Origin: Pseudosporangium ferrugineum
GTDB taxonomy: Bacteria; Actinomycetota; Actinomycetes; Mycobacteriales; Micromonosporaceae
Length of the DNA: 64,000 bases
Assembly: GCF_003002065.1 (NCBI RefSeq)
Contig: NZ_PVZG01000001.1
Span: 248,001-312,000, forward strand
Direction of reading: 5' to 3'
Positions 44,686 to 54,189 of the stretch are shown here, piece by piece. Under the pieces are notes generated by a model. The model worked only from the letters and a program-made list of their open reading frames with translations, was not told the DNA's origin and did no database searches. Position 1 is the stretch's first letter, and every line of letters begins with the position of its first letter. Both the position numbers and the translations under genes were made by a program.

Positions 44686-45696
44686 CTAAGCCGGGTCGTA
44701 GAGAGCCGGGCGTGGCATGAGGGTGACCTCCACCCGGGAGCCGGTGCGCAGGGCGGCCACGCTCGCGTCCGAGACCACCGCCGCCGCGTAGCCGTCCCAG
44801 GCGCTCGGGCCGGCCGGGGTGCCGCCGCCCGCCAGCGAGTCGATCCACTCCTGTAGTTCGACGTCGTACGCGGAGGCGAAACGCTCGCGCCAGTCGGACG
44901 GGATCGGGGCGGTGAGGTGGCGGGCGGTGCGGACCGTGACCGGGGTGAGGTCGCCGAGGGCCGCCGTGCCGTCCTCGCCGATCACCTCGCCGCGGATGTC
45001 GTAGCCGTAGCGGATGTTCACCGAGATCTCGACGTCGACGATCGCGCCGCCGGTCAGTTCGAGGATGAGGAACAGGGGGTCCTGGAGGCCGCCGCCGTTG
45101 CGGTTCCGGCGGGGTACGAGCACCCGCGCCGCCGTGATCTCCTCGCCGAACATCCAGCGCACCATGTCGATCTCGTGGACGGCGGTGTCCGTGATGGCGC
45201 TCTCCTTCTCGTAGAAGGCGGGCACCCCGGCGTTGCGATGCGCGCAGTGCATCATCAGCGGCGTCCCGATGGCACCGCTGTCGACCACCGCCTTCAGCGC
45301 GCGGTACGCCCCGTCGTACCGTCGCATGTAGCCGACCTGGACCAGTCGCCGCCCGGCGGCGGACTCGGCCTCGACGATGCGCCGGCAGGCCCGTTCGGTG
45401 GTGGCGAGCGGCTTCTCGCAGAACACCTGCTTGCCGGCGGCGATCGCGGCCAGCACGTACCGCTCGTGGGTGGGTCCCCAGGAGCAGACGACGACCGCGT
45501 CCACGGCGGGGTCGGCGATGAGGTCCTCGCCGCTGCCGTGCACGACCGTCCCGGGCAGCCCGCCGGCCACCCGCTTCGCGACCTCGAGATCCACGTCCGT
45601 GACCGCGGTGACGGTGACGCCCGCGAGCACGGTGGTCATCCGCCGGATGTGGTCCTGTCCGATCATCCCGGTGCCGATCACGCCGGCCTTCAGCAT
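44686..45696 (-). CDS. iolG: Gfo/Idh/MocA oxidoreductase, inositol 2-dehydrogenase-like
   Basis: 336 residues from ATG 45696. The Rossmann start KAGVIGTGMIGQDHIRRM is followed by the family motif VFCEKPLATT with the nucleotide-positioning Lys, and by the catalytic-site segment ITDTAVHEIDMVRWM with Asp and His. It would oxidise myo-inositol (or scyllo/chiro isomers) to the inosose with NAD. It is the last gene of the leftward inositol operon, 40 bases after the ATPase gene. Confidence 0.9.
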   Translation of the reverse strand: MLKAGVIGTGMIGQDHIRRMTTVLAGVTVTAVTDVDLEVAKRVAGGLPGTVVHGSGEDLIADPAVDAVVVCSWGPTHERYVLAAIAAGKQVFCEKPLATTERACRRIVEAESAAGRRLVQVGYMRRYDGAYRALKAVVDSGAIGTPLMMHCAHRNAGVPAFYEKESAITDTAVHEIDMVRWMFGEEITAARVLVPRRNRNGGGLQDPLFLILELTGGAIVDVEISVNIRYGYDIRGEVIGEDGTAALGDLTPVTVRTARHLTAPIPSDWRERFASAYDVELQEWIDSLAGGGTPAGPSAWDGYAAAVVSDASVAALRTGSRVEVTLMPRPALYDPA

Positions 45697-45736
45697 GGGG
45701 AGCCGTCCTTTCCCGTGCGGACCGGGCCGTGCCCGG

Positions 45737-46552
45737 TCAGCGGCCCAGCTCGTGGGAGAGCTCGGCCAGTTCGTCGCCGCCGGCCATCTGGGCCGTCAGC
45801 TCGTCCAGCGAGACCTCCGCCCGCGCCCGGTCCAGCACCGTCGCGCCGAGCTTCAGGATGATGAAGTGGTCGCCCACCAGGTAGGCGTGGTGCGGGTTGT
45901 GGGTGATGAAGACGACCCCCAGCCCCGCGTCGCGGGCCGCCGCGACGTACCTCAGGACCACGCCGGACTGTTTGACGCCCAGGGCCGCCGTCGGTTCGTC
46001 GAGGATCAGGACGCGGGCGCCGAAGTAGACGGCCCGGGCGATCGCCACGCACTGGCGCTGGCCGCCGGAGAGGGTGCCGATCGGCTGGTTGATGTCGTTG
46101 ACGACGATGCCCATCTTGCGGAGCTCCTCGTCGGCGATCCGCCTCATCTCCCTGATCCGCAGGCCGGCCAGCGGGAACCGGCCGGCGGTCAGCTCGGCGC
46201 CGAGGAAGAAGTTGCGCCACACCTCCATGAGCGGCACCACCGCGAGGTCCTGGTACACGGTCGCGATGCCGTGGCTCAGGGCCTCGCGGGGCGACGCGAA
46301 GGTCGTCTCCCGCCCGTCCACCTTCAGGGTGCCCTCGGTGTGCGGGTGCAGCCCCGACATGATCTTGATCAGGGTGGACTTGCCGGCGCCGTTGTCGCCG
46401 AGGACGCAGGTGACCTCGCCCGCGCCGACGCGCAGGTCGATGCCGCGCAGGGCCCGGACGGCGCCGTACGCCTTGCCGACGCCGGCCATCTCGATGAGCG
46501 GCTCGCCCCGCCGGAGCCCGCCGTCCGCGTGGTTCGCGAGGGTGTCGGTCAT
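45737..46552 (-). CDS. Sugar ABC transporter ATP-binding protein (single-domain FrcA type)
   Basis: 271 residues from ATG 46552, three bases after the permease gene. Walker A is GDNGAGKST, the signature is LSGGQRQ, and Walker B is [11 protein letters not shown] followed by the FrcA-like LGVKQSG. It has one nucleotide-binding domain, unlike the two-domain RbsA. It powers uptake through the adjacent permease, most likely of inositol given the catabolic genes around it. Confidence 0.92.
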   Translation of the reverse strand: MTDTLANHADGGLRRGEPLIEMAGVGKAYGAVRALRGIDLRVGAGEVTCVLGDNGAGKSTLIKIMSGLHPHTEGTLKVDGRETTFASPREALSHGIATVYQDLAVVPLMEVWRNFFLGAELTAGRFPLAGLRIREMRRIADEELRKMGIVVNDINQPIGTLSGGQRQCVAIARAVYFGARVLILDEPTAALGVKQSGVVLRYVAAARDAGLGVVFITHNPHHAYLVGDHFIILKLGATVLDRARAEVSLDELTAQMAGGDELAELSHELGR

Positions 46553-46555
46553 GGC

Positions 46556-47581
46556 TCAGCCTGCCTTCCGGGTGGTCGACATCCGCTTGACGTACAGGTT
46601 GACCAGCACGGCGAGCAGCAGCATGACCCCGAGGAACGCCTTGAACCAGTTGGGGTCCCAGCCCGCGTAGACGATGCCGAGGCTGGTCATGCCGAAGATG
46701 AACGCGCCGATGGCGACCCCGGTGGCGTTGCCGAACCCGCCGGTCAGCAGGGTGCCGCCGACGACCGCCGCGATGATGTAGAGGAATTCGTTGCCGACGC
46801 CGTTGCCGGCCTGCAGCGTGTTGAAGCGGTAGAGGGTGTGCATGCCGACGAACCAGCCGAGGAACGACACGGTCATGAACAGGCCGATCTTCGACCTGAC
46901 CACGGGCACGCCCACCGCCCGCGCGCTGTCGGGCGCGCCGCCGACGGCGAAGAACCAGTTGCCGATGCGGGTCCGTTGCAGGATCCAGGCGGAGAGGGCG
47001 ACGAAGAGGATCCACCAGATGACGGTGATCCACACGGTGACCGGGCCGACCTTGAAGCTCGACGCGAAGATGGCGCCGAGCGAGTCGAAGCCGTCGATCC
47101 GGCTGATGTCGGTGCTGGAGACCGAGCCGGTGACCAGCTTGGTGACGCCGAGGTTGGCTCCCTGGAGGACGAAGAACGTGCCGAGCGTGATGAGGAAGCT
47201 CGGGATCCCGGTCCGCATCACCAGGTAGCCGTTGAGGAAGCCGACGAGCAGGCAGAACGCCAGCGACAGGAGCGCGCCGATCCACAGGTTGACCCCGAAG
47301 TACCAGCAGAACATCGAGTTGACCAGGCCGGCGGTGGTCGTGATGACGCCGGCCGACAGGTCGAACTCGCCGCCGATCATCAGCATGCCGACGCCGACGG
47401 CGACGATGCCGATGGTCGACGACTGGTAGAGCACGGTGAAGAACGACTCGGCGGACCGGAAGGCCGGCGCCGCGGCGAGGAAGAACACGAAGATGAGGGC
47501 GGCGGCGACCAGCGCGCCCACCTCCGGGCGCGCGAGCAGGCGGCCGGACAGGCCGGGCACGGCCCGTACGCTCTGCGTCAT
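46556..47581 (-). CDS. Sugar ABC transporter permease (RbsC/FrcC family)
   Basis: 341 residues from ATG 47581. About ten hydrophobic helices, with the diagnostic MLMIGGEFDLSAGVITTTAGLV and FLNGYLVMRTGIPSFLITLGTFFVLQG of branched/ribose-type permeases. Its ATG shares one base with the stop of the binding-protein gene (TGATG), showing tight coupling. The inferred substrate is myo-inositol. Confidence 0.93.
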   Translation of the reverse strand: MTQSVRAVPGLSGRLLARPEVGALVAAALIFVFFLAAAPAFRSAESFFTVLYQSSTIGIVAVGVGMLMIGGEFDLSAGVITTTAGLVNSMFCWYFGVNLWIGALLSLAFCLLVGFLNGYLVMRTGIPSFLITLGTFFVLQGANLGVTKLVTGSVSSTDISRIDGFDSLGAIFASSFKVGPVTVWITVIWWILFVALSAWILQRTRIGNWFFAVGGAPDSARAVGVPVVRSKIGLFMTVSFLGWFVGMHTLYRFNTLQAGNGVGNEFLYIIAAVVGGTLLTGGFGNATGVAIGAFIFGMTSLGIVYAGWDPNWFKAFLGVMLLLAVLVNLYVKRMSTTRKAG

Positions 47582-48573
47582 CAGCGGGTGTTGTTCTTCG
47601 TGAACGGCAGGATCTTGGCGATGTTGTCCTTGTCGACGAAGGACGGGCCGGTGAGGACGGGCTTGCCGCCGCCGATGTCGTTGCCGTTCTTCAGGTAGAG
47701 GTAGAGCGAGCTGACGGCCAGGTAGCCCTGGACGTACGGCTGCTGGTCGATGGAGAACTCGATCTTGCCGTCCTGGACGCTCTGCGCGATGTCGGCGTTG
47801 AGGTCGAAGGTGACCACCTTGGCGGAGCTGTTCGCGGCGGCCGTGGCCTTGAGGGCGTCCTGCGCGATGGGGGCGCCCAGCGTCACGATGTAGTCGACCG
47901 ACTTGTCCTGGGCCAGCTTCGCCTGCAGCGTCGAGACCACCGCGGCGTCGTCGGCGCCGTTGACCTGGAGGTTCTCGGTGCCCGCCACCGCGCTCCGCAC
48001 GCCGGCGCAGCGGGCCTCGAGCGACACCGAGCCGGCCTGGTGGATGACGCACAGCGGGTGCTTGGCGCCGCTCTTGGCGATGCGCTCGCCCGCGCTCTGC
48101 CCGGCGAGCGTCTCGTCGGAGCCGAAGTACATCAGGGCGCCGAGCTGCTTGTACTGGTCGATGCCCGCGTTCAGGCCGACCACCGGGATCTTCGCGTCGG
48201 TCGCCGCCTTCACCGCGCCGGCCAGGGCGGCCGGGGTGACCAGCGTGGTCGCGATGCCGCTGACCTTCGAGTCGACCGCGTTCTGGATGAGCACGGCCTG
48301 CTTCGCCGCGTCCGGGTCGTTGGAGTACTTCAGGGTGACGCCCTCGTCCTTGGCGGCCTGCTGGGCACCCGACTTGATCTTGTCCCAGAAGGTGTCGCCC
48401 GGGGTCTCGTGGGTGACGAACGCGATCGTGTAACCGGAGCTGCCGGGCGCGTTGCCGCCGCCGCCGGACTTCTCGGTCTCCTCCCGGCCGCCGCTGCTGC
48501 ACGCGCTGACCGCCAGGGCCACGACCGCGGTGAGGGCGGCAAGCCGGGCGCCGCGGGATCGACTCGTCGTCAT
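47581..48573 (-). CDS. Periplasmic-binding-protein-like sugar-binding lipoprotein
   Basis: 330 residues from ATG 48573. The signal peptide has a lipobox (LAVSAC, Cys 25), so it is membrane-tethered outside the cell. After a Gly/Ser linker the type I binding fold begins YTIAFVTHETPGDTFWDKIKSGAQQAAKDEGV. Conserved hinge and ligand blocks are IPVVGLNAGIDQYKQLG and DFIVTL-like VDYIVTLGAP. It delivers the sugar to the permease. The start overlaps the end of the isomerase gene (ATGA). Confidence 0.93.
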   Translation of the reverse strand: MTTSRSRGARLAALTAVVALAVSACSSGGREETEKSGGGGNAPGSSGYTIAFVTHETPGDTFWDKIKSGAQQAAKDEGVTLKYSNDPDAAKQAVLIQNAVDSKVSGIATTLVTPAALAGAVKAATDAKIPVVGLNAGIDQYKQLGALMYFGSDETLAGQSAGERIAKSGAKHPLCVIHQAGSVSLEARCAGVRSAVAGTENLQVNGADDAAVVSTLQAKLAQDKSVDYIVTLGAPIAQDALKATAAANSSAKVVTFDLNADIAQSVQDGKIEFSIDQQPYVQGYLAVSSLYLYLKNGNDIGGGKPVLTGPSFVDKDNIAKILPFTKNNTR

Positions 48574-49493
48574 GAATCTTCCCTTCCAGGGATGGTGAGG
48601 ACGGAATCAAGGTACGCGTGGGTGCGCGCCGCGATCGGCAGGGGCACGTCGAACTCCACCGGGTACATGTCCTGCTCCACGACGACGAACAGCTCGGCGT
48701 CCAGCTCGCGCAGCGCCTCGACGACCGTCGGCACGTCCGGCTCCCCGGCCGGCGGCTCGACGCTGGCGCCCTGCGCGACGGCCCGCCCGAACGGCAGGTC
48801 CTCGGCCAGCGCCCGCTCGGCGACCGCCGGATCCATCTGCTTGAGGTGGACGTACCCGATCCGCTCGGGATATTTGCGGATGATGCCCGGCACGTCCGCC
48901 CGGCGGTACGCGAGGTGGCCGGTGTCGAGGCACAGCGAGACGTAGCGCGGGTCGGTGCCGTCCAGGAAGCGCTCGGTCTGCGCCTGGGTCTCGACCTGGT
49001 AGTCGGCGTGCGGGTGGAAGCGCAGCTTGAGCCCGTACTCCTCGGCGAGGATCCGGCCGAGCGTGTCGGTGTTGCGCACCAGGTCACGCCACTGCTCCGG
49101 GCTCAGCTCGGCGGGCTCGTGGTACGCGCCGGTGACGTCGTCGCGGTAGCCGGGCACCGGGACGAAGATGAGGTTCTCCGCGCCGAGCGCGCTGGTCAGC
49201 GCGGCGACCTTGCGGGTCTCGGCGAGCACCGTCGCGAAGTCCCGGTGCGGCCCGCCCGCCCCGGCGACGGTGCCGCCGGCGCAGGCCAGGCCCCGCCGGT
49301 CGAGCTCGTCGCGCAGCCGCGCCGGGTCGGTGGGCAGATAGCCGTACGGCCCCAGCTCGAGCCAGCGGTACCCGGCCGCGGCCAGCTCGTCGAGGAACCG
49401 GTCCCACGGGGTCTGCCGGGGGTCGTCGGAATACCAGACTCCCCACGAGTCGGGGCAGCTGCCGAGGTGCAGGCGGCGGATCGGGGATGCCAT
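48570..49493 (-). CDS. Sugar phosphate isomerase/epimerase family protein (IolE/IolH-like)
   Basis: 307 residues from ATG 49493. It is an AP-endonuclease-2-type TIM barrel with HLGSCPDSWGVWYSDDPRQTPWDRFLDELAAAGYRWLELGPYGYLP and metal-ligand segments RFHPHADYQVET, SLCLDTGHLAY and GYVHLKQM. In inositol operons this family covers inosose dehydratase (IolE) and IolH. Which activity it has cannot be decided here, though IolE would fill the step between IolG and IolD. Confidence 0.85.
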   Translation of the reverse strand: MASPIRRLHLGSCPDSWGVWYSDDPRQTPWDRFLDELAAAGYRWLELGPYGYLPTDPARLRDELDRRGLACAGGTVAGAGGPHRDFATVLAETRKVAALTSALGAENLIFVPVPGYRDDVTGAYHEPAELSPEQWRDLVRNTDTLGRILAEEYGLKLRFHPHADYQVETQAQTERFLDGTDPRYVSLCLDTGHLAYRRADVPGIIRKYPERIGYVHLKQMDPAVAERALAEDLPFGRAVAQGASVEPPAGEPDVPTVVEALRELDAELFVVVEQDMYPVEFDVPLPIAARTHAYLDSVLTIPGREDS

Positions 49494-49509
49494 GACGCGT
49501 TCTCCTCAC

Positions 49510-51363
49510 TCAGAGGTACGGGCGCTGGCCACGCTTGGCGGCCTCGTACGCGGCACGGGCGCCGCGGGTGCTGTCCAGCGCGGACACCTCGGCGACGGGC
49601 ACGTCCCACCACGACTCCGAGGAGGGGACGGGCGAGCGCGGGTCGGTCTCGATGTGCACCACGGTGAGCCGGTCGGCGTCGCGGGCCCGCTTGAGGCCCT
49701 CGGTCAGGTCGGCGATCGTCCGGCAGCGGATCACCGCGGCGCCCAGGCTCTCGGCGTTGGCGGCGAGGTCGACGGGCAGGTAGCCGCCGTCGTAATCGTC
49801 GTCGTCGCCGCGGTAGCGGTAGCTCGTACCGAATCGCTGCGAGCCGAGCGACTCCGAGAGCGCGCCGATCGAGGCGAAGCCGTGGTTCTGCACCAGGACG
49901 ACGACGAGCTTGACGCCCTCGGCGACGGCGGTGACGATCTCCTGCGCCATCATCAGGTACGAGCCGTCGCCGACCAGCGCGTACACCTCGCGGGTGGGGT
50001 CGGCCATCTTGATCCCGAGGGCGCCGGCGATCTCGAAGCCCATGCAGGAGTAGCCGTACTCGACGTGGTACTGCTTCGGGTCCCGGGCGCGCCAGAGCAG
50101 GTGCAGGTCGCCCGGCATGCTCCCGGCGGCCTGCACCACCACGTCGCGTTCGCCGCAGGCGTCGTTGACCGCGCCGATGACCTCGCTCTGGGCGGGCAGC
50201 GGCCCGTGGCCGAGGTGGTACGACCGCTCGACCTGCCCCTGCCACCGCGCCACGTCCGCCGCGTGGCCGAGGGTGAACCGCGTGCCGGCCAGCGCCTCCG
50301 TGAGCGCCGTCAGCCCCTCCCGGGCGTCGGCGACGAGCGCGGTGGCGGCCTGCTTGTGCGCGTCGAAGGCGGCGACGTTCAGGTTCACGAACCGTACGCC
50401 CGGGTCGGCGAACGCGGTGTGCGAGGCCGTGGTGAAGTCGCTGTAGCGGGTGCCGACGCCGATCACGACGTCGGCCTCGCGGGCGAGCCGGTTGGCGACC
50501 GGGGTGCCGGTCGCGCCGGCGCCGCCGACCGCGCACGGGTGGTCCCAGCGCAGCGCGCCCCTGCCCGCCTGGGTGTCGGCCACCGGGATGCCGGTGGCCC
50601 GGGCGAACGCGTCGAGCGCGGCCGACGCCCCGGAGTAGACGGCTCCCCCGCCCGCGATGAGCAGCGGACGGCGCGCGCCGCGGATCACCCCGGCCGCGCG
50701 GGCCAGGGCGGCGGGCTCCGGCACCGGCCGGGCGACGTGCCAGACCCGCCGGGCGAACAGCTCGTCCGGGAAGTCGTACGCCTCGGCCTGCACGTCCTGC
50801 GGCAGGCACAGGGTGACCGCGCCGGTCTCGGCCGGGTCGAAGAGCACGCGCATCGCGGACAGCAGCGCGGACGGCAGCTGCTCGGGCCGCCAGATCCGGT
50901 CGAAGAAGCGCGACAGCGGCCGGAACGCGTCGTTGACCGAGACGTCCGCCGAGCGGGGATCCTCCAGCTCCTGGAGCACCGGGGACGCCACCCGGGTGGC
51001 GAAGACGTCGCTGGGCAGCAGCAGCACCGGCAGGCGGTTGACCGTGGCGAGCGCGGCGCCGGTGAGCATGTTGGTGGAGCCGGGACCGATCGAGGCGGTG
51101 CACGCCATCGCGGAGAGGCGGTCCCGCATCCTCGCGTAGCCGGCCGCGGCGTGCACCATGGCCTGCTCGTTGCGGGCGAGGTGGTACGGCATCGCCGCCT
51201 CGCCCGTGCGCTGCGCCTGGAGCAGGGCCTGTCCGATCCCGGCGACGTTGCCGTGCCCGAAGATGCCGAACGTGCCGGCGATCGCGCGCTGCTCGGCGCC
51301 GTCGCGCTCGGTCCACTGGTTCGCCAGGAACCGCACGACGGCCTGGGCGACGGTCAGCCTCAC
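49510..51363 (-). CDS. iolD: 3D-(3,5/4)-trihydroxycyclohexane-1,2-dione hydrolase IolD
   Basis: 617 residues from GTG 51363, overlapping the iolB stop (GTGA). It is a thiamine-diphosphate enzyme. The N-terminal catalytic Glu is in LARNEQAMVHAAAGYAR, the ThDP-binding GDGSYLMMAQEIVTAVAEG ends with the NHGF segment, and the length equals known IolD proteins. It opens the inositol-derived ring to 5-deoxy-glucuronate. Confidence 0.94.
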   Translation of the reverse strand: MRLTVAQAVVRFLANQWTERDGAEQRAIAGTFGIFGHGNVAGIGQALLQAQRTGEAAMPYHLARNEQAMVHAAAGYARMRDRLSAMACTASIGPGSTNMLTGAALATVNRLPVLLLPSDVFATRVASPVLQELEDPRSADVSVNDAFRPLSRFFDRIWRPEQLPSALLSAMRVLFDPAETGAVTLCLPQDVQAEAYDFPDELFARRVWHVARPVPEPAALARAAGVIRGARRPLLIAGGGAVYSGASAALDAFARATGIPVADTQAGRGALRWDHPCAVGGAGATGTPVANRLAREADVVIGVGTRYSDFTTASHTAFADPGVRFVNLNVAAFDAHKQAATALVADAREGLTALTEALAGTRFTLGHAADVARWQGQVERSYHLGHGPLPAQSEVIGAVNDACGERDVVVQAAGSMPGDLHLLWRARDPKQYHVEYGYSCMGFEIAGALGIKMADPTREVYALVGDGSYLMMAQEIVTAVAEGVKLVVVLVQNHGFASIGALSESLGSQRFGTSYRYRGDDDDYDGGYLPVDLAANAESLGAAVIRCRTIADLTEGLKRARDADRLTVVHIETDPRSPVPSSESWWDVPVAEVSALDSTRGARAAYEAAKRGQRPYL

Positions 51364-52238
51364 GATCGGGTCCTCTCCCTGGTGGACGTCAGCGGGAGCC
51401 GGGGGTCGGGGTCCTGGTGCTCCCAGGTGCCGCGGACCCAGGCGTACGCGGGGTCGTCGGAGAACAGCCAGCGGCGCTCCCCCGCCCCGGCCATGACGTT
51501 GAGGTAGTACAGGTCGTAGCCCGGCGCGGCCATCGAGGGGCCGTGCCATCCGTACGGGATGAGCACCACGTCGCCGCCGCGCACCTCGGCGCACACGTCG
51601 ATGTCGTGCCCCGGGTGGCCGTACACGCGCTGGTACCCCGCACCGGCCACCCCCGACGGCGACCGGGCCACCTCGAAGTAGTAGATCTCCTCCAGGACGG
51701 TCTCCCCCGCGCCCGCCTCGTCGTGCTTGTGCGGCGGGTACGACGACCAGTTCCCGCCCGGCGTGAGCACCTCCACGGCGATGAGCCGGTCGGCCTCGAA
51801 CGACTCCGGCGTACAGAAGTTGTTGACCTGGCGGCTGGCCGGGCCGGCGCCGCGCAGCTCGACGGGCACCTCCTCGGCCGGCCCGTAGCGGAACGGCAGC
51901 CGCCGCCCGGCGCGGGCCGAGGGCAGCGCGAACCGGCCGCCGTTGCCCGCGCGGATCGTCACGGCGGACCCGGCCGGCAGGTACGCGAAGTCGGTGACCC
52001 GGGTGAACACCGACCGCCGCCCGGTCAGCGTGACCCGCTCGTCGTCGCAGGTGACGTCGCAGCCGCCGGCCAGCGGCAGGACGATCATCTCGTCGCCGCC
52101 GGTGGTGAAGCTGACCCGCTGCCCGATCGTCAGGTCGAGCACCCGCAGGCCGCTGTGACCCCAGCCGGCGCGCTCGGGCGTGACGAGGACCTCGAAGGGC
52201 GGGGAGCCGGCCTCGCCCCGGCGCAGGACGTGGCTCAC
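51360..52238 (-). CDS. iolB: 5-Deoxy-glucuronate isomerase IolB
   Basis: 292 residues from GTG 52238, overlapping the aldolase stop (GTGA). It is a bicupin with SYPPHKHDEAGAGETVLEEIYYFEV carrying the metal-binding histidines and glutamate, and later VVLIPYGWHGPSMAAPGYDLYYLNVMAG. It isomerises 5-deoxy-glucuronate to 2-deoxy-5-keto-gluconate, the substrate of the kinase two genes upstream in the operon. Confidence 0.94.
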   Translation of the reverse strand: MSHVLRRGEAGSPPFEVLVTPERAGWGHSGLRVLDLTIGQRVSFTTGGDEMIVLPLAGGCDVTCDDERVTLTGRRSVFTRVTDFAYLPAGSAVTIRAGNGGRFALPSARAGRRLPFRYGPAEEVPVELRGAGPASRQVNNFCTPESFEADRLIAVEVLTPGGNWSSYPPHKHDEAGAGETVLEEIYYFEVARSPSGVAGAGYQRVYGHPGHDIDVCAEVRGGDVVLIPYGWHGPSMAAPGYDLYYLNVMAGAGERRWLFSDDPAYAWVRGTWEHQDPDPRLPLTSTRERTRS

Positions 52239-53104
52239 AGCAGGCTCACCGCCCGGTCGACCGCGCCCGCCACGTCCCCGCCCGGCGGGTAGAGCAGGCT
52301 GCGGCCGATCACCAGCCCCTGCACGGTCGGCAGGGTCAGGGCCCCGGCCCAGCGGGCGTACGCGGCGCCGGGGTCGTCGTCGACCTCGCCGCCCAGGACC
52401 AGGGCCGGCAGCGTGGTCGCGGCCATCACCCTGTCCATGTCCTCGACGACGGGCACCTTGAGCCACGTGTACGCCGAGGTCGTGCCCAGCCCGGCGGCCA
52501 CCGTCATGGCCCGGACCATCGCCTCGGGGCCGAGGTCGTTGCGGACCCGCCCGCCGTCGCGGTCCGCGATGAACGGCTCGACCATGGCCATCAGCCCCCG
52601 CCGCGCCAGGCCGGAGACGGCCCGCGCGCAGCTCTCCAGCGTGGCGGCGGTGTGCGGGTCGGCCGGGTCGATGCGCAGCAGCATCTTGCCGCCCTCGAAG
52701 CCCGCCGCGGCGATGGTGTCCCCGTCGTACGCGGTGAACCGGTCGTCGATCTCGAAGCTGGTGCCGGCCAGCCCGCCGCGGTTCATCGACCCGATGACCA
52801 CCTTGTCGTCCAGCGCGCCGAGCAGCAGCAGGTCCTCGAGGATGTCCGGGGTGCCGAGCACGCCGTTGACGCCGGGCCGGGCGAGCGCGGTGCGCAGGCG
52901 GCGCAGCAGGCCGGCCCGGTCGCCCATGGCCAGCGGGTCGGCGCCGGCGCGCAGCACGCCCCGGGCCGGGTGGTCGGCGGCGATGACCATCAGGCGGCCG
53001 TGCTCCCCGCGCCAGGACGCCGGCCTGCGGCGGCGCTCGGCGGCGGAGGCGATCGCGTACGGCCGGTCCACCCGGGCGGCGACGAGGTCCCGCACGTCAG
53101 TCAC
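52235..53104 (-). CDS. Cgl0159-type (beta/alpha)8 aldolase-like protein
   Basis: 289 residues from GTG 53104, overlapping the kinase stop (GTGA). LMVIAADHPARGVLRAG, GVLGTPDILEDLLLLGALDDKVVIGSMNRGGLAGTSFEIDDRFT, FEGGKMLLRIDP and LVLGGEV match the TIM-barrel family seen in actinobacterial inositol clusters (Cgl0159-like). It probably cleaves the phosphorylated deoxy-keto-gluconate in place of IolJ; this role is inference from context. Confidence 0.85.
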   Translation of the reverse strand: MTDVRDLVAARVDRPYAIASAAERRRRPASWRGEHGRLMVIAADHPARGVLRAGADPLAMGDRAGLLRRLRTALARPGVNGVLGTPDILEDLLLLGALDDKVVIGSMNRGGLAGTSFEIDDRFTAYDGDTIAAAGFEGGKMLLRIDPADPHTAATLESCARAVSGLARRGLMAMVEPFIADRDGGRVRNDLGPEAMVRAMTVAAGLGTTSAYTWLKVPVVEDMDRVMAATTLPALVLGGEVDDDPGAAYARWAGALTLPTVQGLVIGRSLLYPPGGDVAGAVDRAVSLL

Positions 53105-54051
53105 GGCCGCCTCCCGGAGGTGAGCAGCTCCCGGACCTCGTCCTCGGTCGGCATGGCGTCGGCGCAGGCGAGCCGGGACGCCACGAGGGCCCCGGCGGCG
53201 TTGCCGAAGCGCAGGATCCGGCCGAGGTCCCAGCCCGCGAGCAGGCCGTGGCAGAGCGCGCCGCCGAAGGCGTCGCCCGCGCCCAGCCCGTTCACCACGT
53301 CGACGGCGAGGGGCGGCGCCTCGGCCTCCTCGCCGCCGCGGGAGGCGAGCACCCCGTCCGGCCCGCGTTTGATGACGGCCAGCTCGACGCCGAGGTCGTG
53401 CAGGGCGGCGGCGGCCCTGCGCGGCTCGCCGGTCCCGACGGCCGTGCGGCACTCGTCGAGGTTGCCGACCGCGACGCTCGCGTACGGCAACGCCTCCCGG
53501 ACCCAGTGCCGCGCCTCCTCGCGCGACTCCCAGAACATCGGCCGGTAGTCGAGATCGAGGACGGTGATGCCGGACCGGGCCCGTTCGCGCAGGGCGGTCA
53601 GCGTCGCCGTCCGTGACGGCTCCTGACAGAGCCCGGTGCCGGTGACCCAGAGGATCGCGGCGCCGCGCACGGCGTCCAGGTCCAGCTCCGCGGCGGCGAT
53701 CTCCAGGTCGGGCGCCTTCGGGTGGCGGTAGAAGTAGAGCGGGAAGTCGTCGGGCGGGAAGAGCTCGCAGAAGGTGACCGGCGTGGGCAGCCCGGGCACC
53801 GCGCTGACGTAGCGGTCGTCCACCCCGAACCCGCGCAACGCGTCGTGGACGTAGGCGCCGAAGGGGTCGTCGCCGGTGCGCGTGACGATGGCGGTGCGCC
53901 GTCCGTAGCGCGCCGCGGCCACGGCGACGTTGGTGGGACTGCCGCCGAGGAACTTCGAGAACGCCCGGACCTCGCGCAGCGACACCCCGGACTGTTGTGG
54001 ATACAGGTCTACGCCCGTACGTCCCATTGTCAGTACATCGTCCGCGGGCAT
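53101..54051 (-). CDS. iolC: 5-Dehydro-2-deoxygluconokinase IolC (PfkB family)
   Basis: 316 residues from ATG 54051. The PfkB motif 1 region is FSKFLGGSPTNVAVAAARYG and motif 2 is VVNGLGAGDAFGGAL with catalytic D260. LPTPVTFCELFPPDDFPLYFYR matches IolC. It phosphorylates 2-deoxy-5-keto-gluconate. It is the first gene of the leftward inositol operon and is divergent from the GntR regulator across 138 bases. Confidence 0.93.
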   Translation of the reverse strand: MPADDVLTMGRTGVDLYPQQSGVSLREVRAFSKFLGGSPTNVAVAAARYGRRTAIVTRTGDDPFGAYVHDALRGFGVDDRYVSAVPGLPTPVTFCELFPPDDFPLYFYRHPKAPDLEIAAAELDLDAVRGAAILWVTGTGLCQEPSRTATLTALRERARSGITVLDLDYRPMFWESREEARHWVREALPYASVAVGNLDECRTAVGTGEPRRAAAALHDLGVELAVIKRGPDGVLASRGGEEAEAPPLAVDVVNGLGAGDAFGGALCHGLLAGWDLGRILRFGNAAGALVASRLACADAMPTEDEVRELLTSGRRP

Positions 54052-54143
54052 GCGGCCCCCTGACGGAGAGCGGTCGGAGCCGGCGGCCCCCGGGTACCAC
54101 GGTTCGTTTCGATGTAATAACGTGGGTGCTTCCACGTCAATAC

Positions 54144-54157
54144 TTTGTCCTGACAAA
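54144..54157. promoter_or_regulatory. Candidate GntR operator in the iol divergent region
   Basis: TTTGTC-CT-GACAAA is a perfect 6-bp inverted repeat 33 bases before the regulator start. A second inverted repeat, ACGTGG/CCACGT, lies at about 54119-54136. Both sit in the AT-rich promoter region shared by iolC and the GntR gene. Confidence 0.55.
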
Positions 54158-54189
54158 CTGACTTGCCGACGACGCCGCATGGGGGTTCC